43,632 nt of DNA from Streptomyces africanus (GTDB lineage: Bacteria; Actinomycetota; Actinomycetes; Streptomycetales; Streptomycetaceae): NCBI RefSeq assembly GCF_002150735.1, contig NZ_MUKA01000199.1, positions 1 to 43,632 on the forward strand, read 5' to 3'. Shown here piece after piece: positions 40,531 to 43,632 of this stretch. The position numbers and the translations under genes are program-made. Every line of letters begins with the position of its first letter. Position 1 is the first letter of the stretch. The notes under the pieces were generated by a model. The model saw nothing but the letters and a program-made list of their open reading frames with translations, made no database searches and was not told the origin of the DNA.

Positions 40531-41414
40531 TGCGCGACACCCTGACCGGCGAAAGCCTCGCGGTCCACGCCGCGGCCGTGGTCAACGCGGCCGGCGTCTG
40601 GGCGGACCAGGTCGATCCGAGTATCGAGTTGCGACCCAGCCGCGGCACCCATCTGGTGTTCGACGCCGCCGCCTTCGGCGGGCTCACCGCGGCGCTGACC
40701 GTGCCGGTGCCCGGCACCGTCGGCCGGTTCATCTTCGCCCTGCCCGCCCCGCACGGACGGGTCTATCTGGGCTTGACCGACGAGGACGCGCCCGGACCCG
40801 TCCCCGACGAACCGCGACCCACCGAAACCGAGATCGACTTCCTGCTCGACACGGTCAATACAGTGCTGCGCATCCCGCTGACCCACACCGATATCCGCGG
40901 CAGTTACGCCGGCCTGCGGCCGCTCCTGCGCACGGCCGGCGACAGCACGGCCGATATCTCCCGGGAGCACGCGGTCCTCACCGCGCCGAGCGGGCTGGTA
41001 ACGGTGGTCGGCGGCAAACTCACCACCTACCGCAAGATGGCGCAGGACGCCGTCGACGCCGCCGTGGCCCGAGCGCACCTGGGCGCCGGACCGTGCCGGA
41101 CCAGGAATCTGCCGCTGGCCGGCGCGGTCGCCGGCGCGGCACGGGACCGGTTGGCCGCACCACAGCTCCTGATCGAACGCTACGGCGCCGACGCCCCCGC
41201 GGTCGTCGCGCTGACCGCCGCCAACCCCGATCTGGCGGTCCCGGTCGCGCCCGGCGCGGATGTGCTCGCGGCGGAGTTCCGCTGGTCACTGGAGCAGGAG
41301 GGCGCCCTCGACGCCGGTGACCTCCTGGATCGCCGCACCCGGATCGGACTGGTCCCGGCCGACCGGGCCGCCGCCCTGGCCGCCGCCGAGGCCGCGGTGG
41401 CCGCCGCGGTGTGA
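40518..41414 (+). CDS. glpD: Glycerol-3-phosphate dehydrogenase, C-terminal half only
   Basis: About 298 residues of an FAD-linked dehydrogenase that normally has about 570-580; the FAD-binding N-terminus is absent because of the junction. Recognised by RDTLTGE, VVNAAGVWADQV, GTHLVFDAAAFG, RVYLGLTDEDAPGPVPDEPR (20 residues), TDIRGSYAGLRPLL and GLVTVVGGKLTTYRKMAQDA, followed by the C-terminal helical cap. It oxidises glycerol-3-phosphate to dihydroxyacetone phosphate at the membrane. Six of about nineteen Asp codons are GAT, unlike the cobM side. As present it cannot encode a working enzyme. It converges with the GNAT gene two bases later. Confidence 0.92.
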   Translation, partial: AGAVLRDTLTGESLAVHAAAVVNAAGVWADQVDPSIELRPSRGTHLVFDAAAFGGLTAALTVPVPGTVGRFIFALPAPHGRVYLGLTDEDAPGPVPDEPRPTETEIDFLLDTVNTVLRIPLTHTDIRGSYAGLRPLLRTAGDSTADISREHAVLTAPSGLVTVVGGKLTTYRKMAQDAVDAAVARAHLGAGPCRTRNLPLAGAVAGAARDRLAAPQLLIERYGADAPAVVALTAANPDLAVPVAPGADVLAAEFRWSLEQEGALDAGDLLDRRTRIGLVPADRAAALAAAEAAVAAAV

Positions 41415-41416
41415 AA

Positions 41417-41938
41417 TCAGACGTATTCCCAGTTCTCGACCGCGGCCCACATACACGACCGGGGCCAGCGGTCGAGACCGTGCGCGATCTCGGCGGCCCG
41501 CAAGGCGTGCAGTTGCGGGGTCTCCGCGGCCGGATCGAGATAGCGGAAACCCAGCCGCCGGTAATACGGTCCGTTCCACGGCACCTCGGTGAACGTGGTG
41601 AGCGTTATCGCGGGCAACCGGTGGTCGGCGGCCCAGCGCACCGCGCAGTCGATCAGGCGCCGGCCGATTCCCGCCCCACGATATTCGGGCAGGACCGACA
41701 CCTGGTCGATATGGGCGTTCCCGTCGATGATGCTCGCGATGAGATATCCCACCGGGCCACGATCCGTGCCCTCCCAGACCCAGGCGCGATCGTCCAGGAC
41801 GAATTCGCCCAGCACCTCGGCCGACAGCGGTTCGTCACCGGCGACCGCGTCCATCCCCACCGCGGCGAACGGCTGCCCCGCCCGCACCTCGATCTCCTGC
41901 AGCACCGGGATATCCGCGGCGCTCGCCGCCCGGATCAC
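41417..41938 (-). CDS. GNAT N-acetyltransferase
   Basis: 173 residues from GTG 41938 (VIRAASAADIPVLQEIEVRA); the frame stays open upstream but without coding character. GNAT marks are IDQVSVLPEYRGAGIGRRLI (acetyl-CoA loop RGAGIGRR) and VPWNGPYYRRLGFRYLDP. The substrate is unknown. Convergent with glpD. Confidence 0.88.
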   Translation of the reverse strand: MIRAASAADIPVLQEIEVRAGQPFAAVGMDAVAGDEPLSAEVLGEFVLDDRAWVWEGTDRGPVGYLIASIIDGNAHIDQVSVLPEYRGAGIGRRLIDCAVRWAADHRLPAITLTTFTEVPWNGPYYRRLGFRYLDPAAETPQLHALRAAEIAHGLDRWPRSCMWAAVENWEYV

Positions 41939-42173
41939 GCCGCACCTGCCCGCCGGACGTACGACAGTGCCGGCTGCCCGGCCGATAGCCCGGCAGCGGC
42001 CACCGCGGTGCGTTCTTCCGGTGCGCTGAGCGGCATGACGGTCCCTACTCTCTGTTCCGTGCGGCGAGGTGGTCCCCCCGCTCACCCCGGCGATCCGTCG
42101 TCACCATCTCATAAGCCGGGTAACGGATTCGCATCTATGCTGGATCCGGTGGTGCGCCAGGAAGGAGCCGCGG
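41939..42173. promoter_or_regulatory. Divergent promoter region of GNAT and FHA genes
   Basis: 235 bases without a gene. TATGCT near 42,137 (context GCATCTATGCTGGATC) could be the -10 of the FHA gene, whose site GAAGGAG is at 42161-42167. Nothing else stands out. Confidence 0.4.
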
Positions 42174-43280
42174 GTGCGCGTTGATACGTCCACTATCGGG
42201 ATCGCACCGGGCGAGGGCCTGGTCGCGCGGTTCGGTGATGTCGTGATCTATCTCGTGGGCGCCAATGCGTCCACCGAGCGGATACTCGGCGCGGTCGAAG
42301 CCGTGGCGGACGCCGAGCATCCCGGGGCAGCCATCGCACAGCGGCTCGCCGCGGTCGTCTTCGGGACCGGTTCGGAGCCGCCCCCGTTCGGGCTCGTCGC
42401 GCCCACCGCCGACGGCACCCTCGTTCTGCTGCGCGGCCCGGTATCGGCGATGATCTCCGGCGCCGAGGGCTCCCGGCGGCTCGTCGGCGCCCGCGCCTTC
42501 ACCTGGGTGGACGAGATCGTGCGCGACCCGGTGCGCACCCTGACCGTGGGCCCCGGAGCCGACGGCCGGATCACCCCGTATCCGCGCACCGATCTCCGCG
42601 CGGGGGTGGTGCCCGGCGGGGGGTTCGTCATCAAGGCCGCGGTGCGCCGCAGTACCGGGAACCGGGCCGCCACCCCGGCGAAGAAAGCGGCGGCCGCCTA
42701 CGAACCCGTCGCGACGGCACCGGCCGGGCTGGCCGCGAGCGAGCCGGTATCCGAATCGCACTCCGGGCCCCGCACCGGGCTCGCCGAAGCCCCCGCCGCG
42801 GAACCACTGCCCGGCACCCGCGCGTGGTCGGCCGCGCCGGCGCCCGGGCGCGCGGATCCCGAACCGATCCGCCTGCGGAAGGAACCGGCCCGGCCCCAAC
42901 CGCACACCCGCGCCGCGCCCAGCGCCGAACAAACCCATCCGGCCCCGCCGACCCTGGTGGCCGAGGACGGTACCGCCTACCCGCTGGACCGCGCCTACGT
43001 CATCGGCCGCGGCCCCTCGGTCGACGAATCGGTACGCCGCAAAACCGCCGCTCCCCTGGTCCTGCAGCGCGATCGCCACATCTCCCGGGTCCACGCCTAC
43101 CTCTCGGTCGACTCGGGCAAGGTCTTCCTCCGCGACGCCGGAACCGCCGCCGGAACCTTCGTCTCCACGCCCGGCGAACCGCGCTGGACCCGGATCAGCC
43201 AGTCCCCGACCGAGCTCCCGCCCGGCGGCCGGATCCGCATCAGCGAGCAGGTCCTGACCTACCATGGCGGATCCGCCTGA
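42174..43280 (+). CDS. FHA-domain protein with uncharacterised N-terminal domain
   Basis: 368 residues from GTG 42174, with GAAGGAG 6 bases upstream. The N-terminal domain (about 1-158) begins GLVARFGDVVIYLVGANAST and includes PPFGLVAPTADGTLVLLRGP and GARAFTWVDEIV; I do not recognise it. A long Ala/Pro-rich linker (about 159-258) follows. The FHA domain (about 262-365) has the Gly-Arg of YVIGRGPSVDES, HISRVHAYLSVDSGKVFLRD and GTAAGTFV, so it should bind phosphothreonine peptides of a Ser/Thr kinase target. No membrane segment. It probably works in kinase signalling, as is common in Nocardia and Mycobacterium relatives. Confidence 0.85.
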   Translation: MRVDTSTIGIAPGEGLVARFGDVVIYLVGANASTERILGAVEAVADAEHPGAAIAQRLAAVVFGTGSEPPPFGLVAPTADGTLVLLRGPVSAMISGAEGSRRLVGARAFTWVDEIVRDPVRTLTVGPGADGRITPYPRTDLRAGVVPGGGFVIKAAVRRSTGNRAATPAKKAAAAYEPVATAPAGLAASEPVSESHSGPRTGLAEAPAAEPLPGTRAWSAAPAPGRADPEPIRLRKEPARPQPHTRAAPSAEQTHPAPPTLVAEDGTAYPLDRAYVIGRGPSVDESVRRKTAAPLVLQRDRHISRVHAYLSVDSGKVFLRDAGTAAGTFVSTPGEPRWTRISQSPTELPPGGRIRISEQVLTYHGGSA

Positions 43281-43365
43281 CTACGGCGCCTCGGTCGAGC
43301 CCTTGTGACCCCCCGCGCGGCGACTCCGGAACCAGGGCGGGCCCCGCCCACGAAGGTGGATCACA

Positions 43366-43632
43366 ATGGTCGGTATGCACCGCAACGCCCCGGCCGACGA
43401 TATCGACGAGTCCGAACTGACCGTGACTCCGCCGAAGGAGCAGGCGGCCGGGGTCCGGGCGGTGGCCGTCGCTCTGCAGCGGGCGGTATCCGATATGGGC
43501 GTCGTGCGCACCGCGCGGACCCTGGCCCGGGTCAATCAGGTGCACGGATTCGACTGCCCGGGCTGCGCCTGGCCGGAGCCGAGCGGTCACCGCCGGCCCG
43601 CCGAGTTCTGTGAGAACGGCGCGAAGGCCGTC
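43366..43632 (+). CDS. FdhF/YdeP-family molybdopterin oxidoreductase, 3' end outside window
   Basis: The first 89 residues are visible, from ATG 43366 (MVGMHRNAPADD) with AAGGTGG 6 bases upstream; an in-frame ATG at 43375 is also possible. VNQVHGFDCPGCAWPEPSGH followed by RRPAEFCENGAKAV is the cofactor-proximal Cys motif of the YdeP-like group of formate-dehydrogenase-H-type alpha subunits. These carry bis-molybdopterin guanine dinucleotide and an iron-sulfur cluster; their substrate is mostly unknown. The gene runs off the end of the window. Confidence 0.88.
   Translation, partial: MVGMHRNAPADDIDESELTVTPPKEQAAGVRAVAVALQRAVSDMGVVRTARTLARVNQVHGFDCPGCAWPEPSGHRRPAEFCENGAKAV

Noticed and set aside
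40527..40800. Cobalamin riboswitch or cob operon promoter
   Set aside because: The true upstream part of cobM is missing past the junction, so nothing there belongs to the cob operon. No B12-box was seen elsewhere.
38289..41414. A 1041-residue open frame joining antisense of cbiG-cobJ and cobM to glpD
   Set aside because: Only the part after about 40,518 has protein-family features (GlpD). The rest is antisense to cob genes, and the fusion is a by-product of the junction.

Overview
The window is high-GC actinomycete DNA made of two unlike parts. Bases 1 to about 40,520 look like a Streptomyces chromosome: almost every Asp codon is GAC, many starts are GTG, genes overlap by ATGA/GTGA, secreted proteins carry Tat or long Sec signals, and pectinase, ectoine and cobalamin genes occur in an order that, as I recall it, resembles Streptomyces coelicolor. 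Bases from about 40,520 to the end have a different codon style (many GAT, GAA and TAT codons) and Nocardia/Rhodococcus-like genes. The join falls inside two reading frames at once, so it is either an assembly chimera or an unusual recombination.

Region 1 (1-13,000) is a plant cell-wall island. A tightly overlapping operon encodes two tandem pectinesterases, a PL1 pectate lyase and a secreted alpha/beta-hydrolase. It converges on a two-module GH43 arabinan-type hydrolase, which is divergent from a PL9 pectate lyase. A minus-strand pair follows: a polyester hydrolase (cutinase/PETase fold) and a feruloyl-esterase-like enzyme. Then come a PL3 pectate lyase, a membrane-anchored anti-sigma-like protein and a SigE-type ECF sigma factor. 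Together these could de-esterify, cleave and debranch pectin and attack cutin-like or ester-linked material, possibly under a CGAAANTTTCG-type operator and the sigma/anti-sigma pair.

Region 2 (13,000-25,400) is general metabolism and signalling: an NCS2 purine permease, a class B penicillin-binding protein, a membrane protein-histidine kinase-response regulator operon, GNAT acetyltransferases, an IclR regulator divergent from a 2-oxoglutarate-semialdehyde-type dehydrogenase, a DUF1349 protein, a FrnE-like DsbA oxidoreductase and a class V aminotransferase.

Region 3 (25,400-35,990) holds the ectABCD operon for ectoine and 5-hydroxyectoine with a strong terminator, a DinB-like protein, a 24-bp minisatellite of about 29 copies with a 95-bp higher-order period, a second class V aminotransferase, a polar amino-acid ABC transporter, a probable IS200/IS605-type right-end remnant, an amidohydrolase and a small membrane protein.

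Region 4 (35,990-40,526) is part of a cobalamin operon on the minus strand: a truncated cobM, a cbiG-cobJ fusion, a long cbiX and cobC. Region 5 (40,518-43,632) holds the 3' half of glpD, a GNAT gene, an FHA-domain protein and the start of a YdeP/FdhF-type molybdopterin oxidoreductase. I saw no tRNA, rRNA, CRISPR array or cobalamin riboswitch.
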